Positions 63,692 to 64,000 of a stretch of DNA of 64,000 nt are shown in pieces. Below the pieces are notes generated by a model. The model made no database searches. It was not told where the DNA came from and saw nothing but the letters and a program-made list of their open reading frames with translations. Position 1 is the stretch's first letter, and every line of letters begins with the position of its first letter. This DNA comes from Lampris incognitus (taxonomy: Eukaryota; Chordata; Actinopteri; Lampriformes; Lampridae): contig NC_079219.1 of the NCBI RefSeq assembly GCF_029633865.1, positions 52,044,416 to 52,108,415 on the forward strand, given 5' to 3'. Position numbers and translations under genes: made by a program.

Positions 63692-64000
63692 TAGGGTTGG
63701 GTATCGCCACTGATTTCCCGAATTGATTCGATTCCGATTCACAAGGATCAAATCAGTTTGATTTCTAATTCAATAACGATTCATTTAGGGATATTTCAGT
63801 TACAACACCAATTAGCATTACTAATGCTGTAAATTGTACAAGGAACCCTCTAACCTGGTGTATTATTAAAGATATTAATGTTATATTAAGAATTGACCGC
63901 TAATCAGTTTCTGGTCTGTAATTTTCATAGGTCTGTAATTTCCATTTCACAAGTCAATGGGGGAAAATAAACTTAAGAAGATCGATTCAGAGATTAATCA
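63692..64000. mobile_element. Start of a dispersed DNA repeat, cut by the window edge
   Basis: CTAGGGTTGGGTATCGCCAC followed by GAATTGATTCGATTCCGATT, with inversely related GATCGATTCAGAGATTAATC at the very end. The style is that of the element at 55856. Its far end lies outside the window. Confidence 0.4.

Overview
This window is vertebrate, almost certainly teleost fish, genomic DNA. It has spliced genes with GT-AG introns, Rex3-like, Rex1-like and L2-like LINEs, several tRNA-derived SINE families, Tc1, hAT, piggyBac-like and Helitron elements, and long CA, TC and TA microsatellites. Gene density is low: I can support three protein-coding loci and one candidate promoter; nearly everything else recognisable is mobile DNA, much of it nested. 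All splice sites, repeat boundaries and family names were read by eye without database searches.

Host genes. (1) A Toll-like receptor of the TLR1 subfamily, best fit TLR14/18, lies on the + strand (three coding exons, 6546-12702, 874 codons: signal peptide, LRRs, LRR-CT, membrane segment, TIR, about 65-residue tail). (2) An S100A1-like EF-hand gene lies on the + strand (TATA promoter near 24980, coding exons 26266-26406 and 27309-27458, poly(A) signal 27925), with a 206-bp hairpin repeat in its 3' UTR. (3) A secreted-looking C-type lectin gene lies on the - strand (54604-52724), with CTLD-CTLD-Ser/Thr-rich linker-CTLD and one exon per module; its signal-peptide exon is not resolved. (4) A CpG-containing segment at 61850-62066 looks like the promoter and first exon of a gene running off the right edge.

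Mobile DNA by region. 0-6 kb: SINE and RTE-LINE fragments, a 1.2-kb near-perfect foldback of a Tc1 element, and a non-autonomous Helitron. 14-17.3 kb: a minus-strand L1/Tx1-type LINE cut up by SINEs and a small solo LTR. 19.7-22.4 kb: SINEs and an L2-like LINE. 28-34 kb: Helitron, L2-like LINE split by a complete 399-bp miniature LTR element, a palindromic MITE and a nearly full-length Rex3-like LINE. 35-36.7 kb: a 25-bp minisatellite. 36.8-38.4 kb: a Tc1 transposon with an intact transposase frame. 39.6-45.9 kb: a decayed Gypsy-type LTR retrotransposon holding a ZBED-type hAT fragment, which in turn holds a solo LTR and a Helitron. 49.7-51.8 kb: Rex1-like and L2-like LINE pieces. 55.8-57.5 kb: a four-level nest. 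58.2-61.7 kb: an RTE LINE hit twice by the miniature LTR family.

Most interesting system. A family of very small LTR elements (LTRs about 125-157 bp, internal region about 115 bp, no coding capacity) recurs about nine times as LTR units. Each LTR carries a tRNA-like block with A-box and B-box motifs. The complete copy at 29711-30109 has a primer-binding site (TGGTGTCAGAAGTGGG, matching the 3' end of tRNA-Leu as I recall it), a polypurine tract and a 4-bp target duplication. All six clean duplications fit RTAY. This has the architecture of a TRIM whose LTR includes a putative Pol III promoter, comparable in concept to plant Cassandra elements, whose LTRs carry 5S rRNA sequence. The decayed Gypsy element in the same window has a related primer-binding site.
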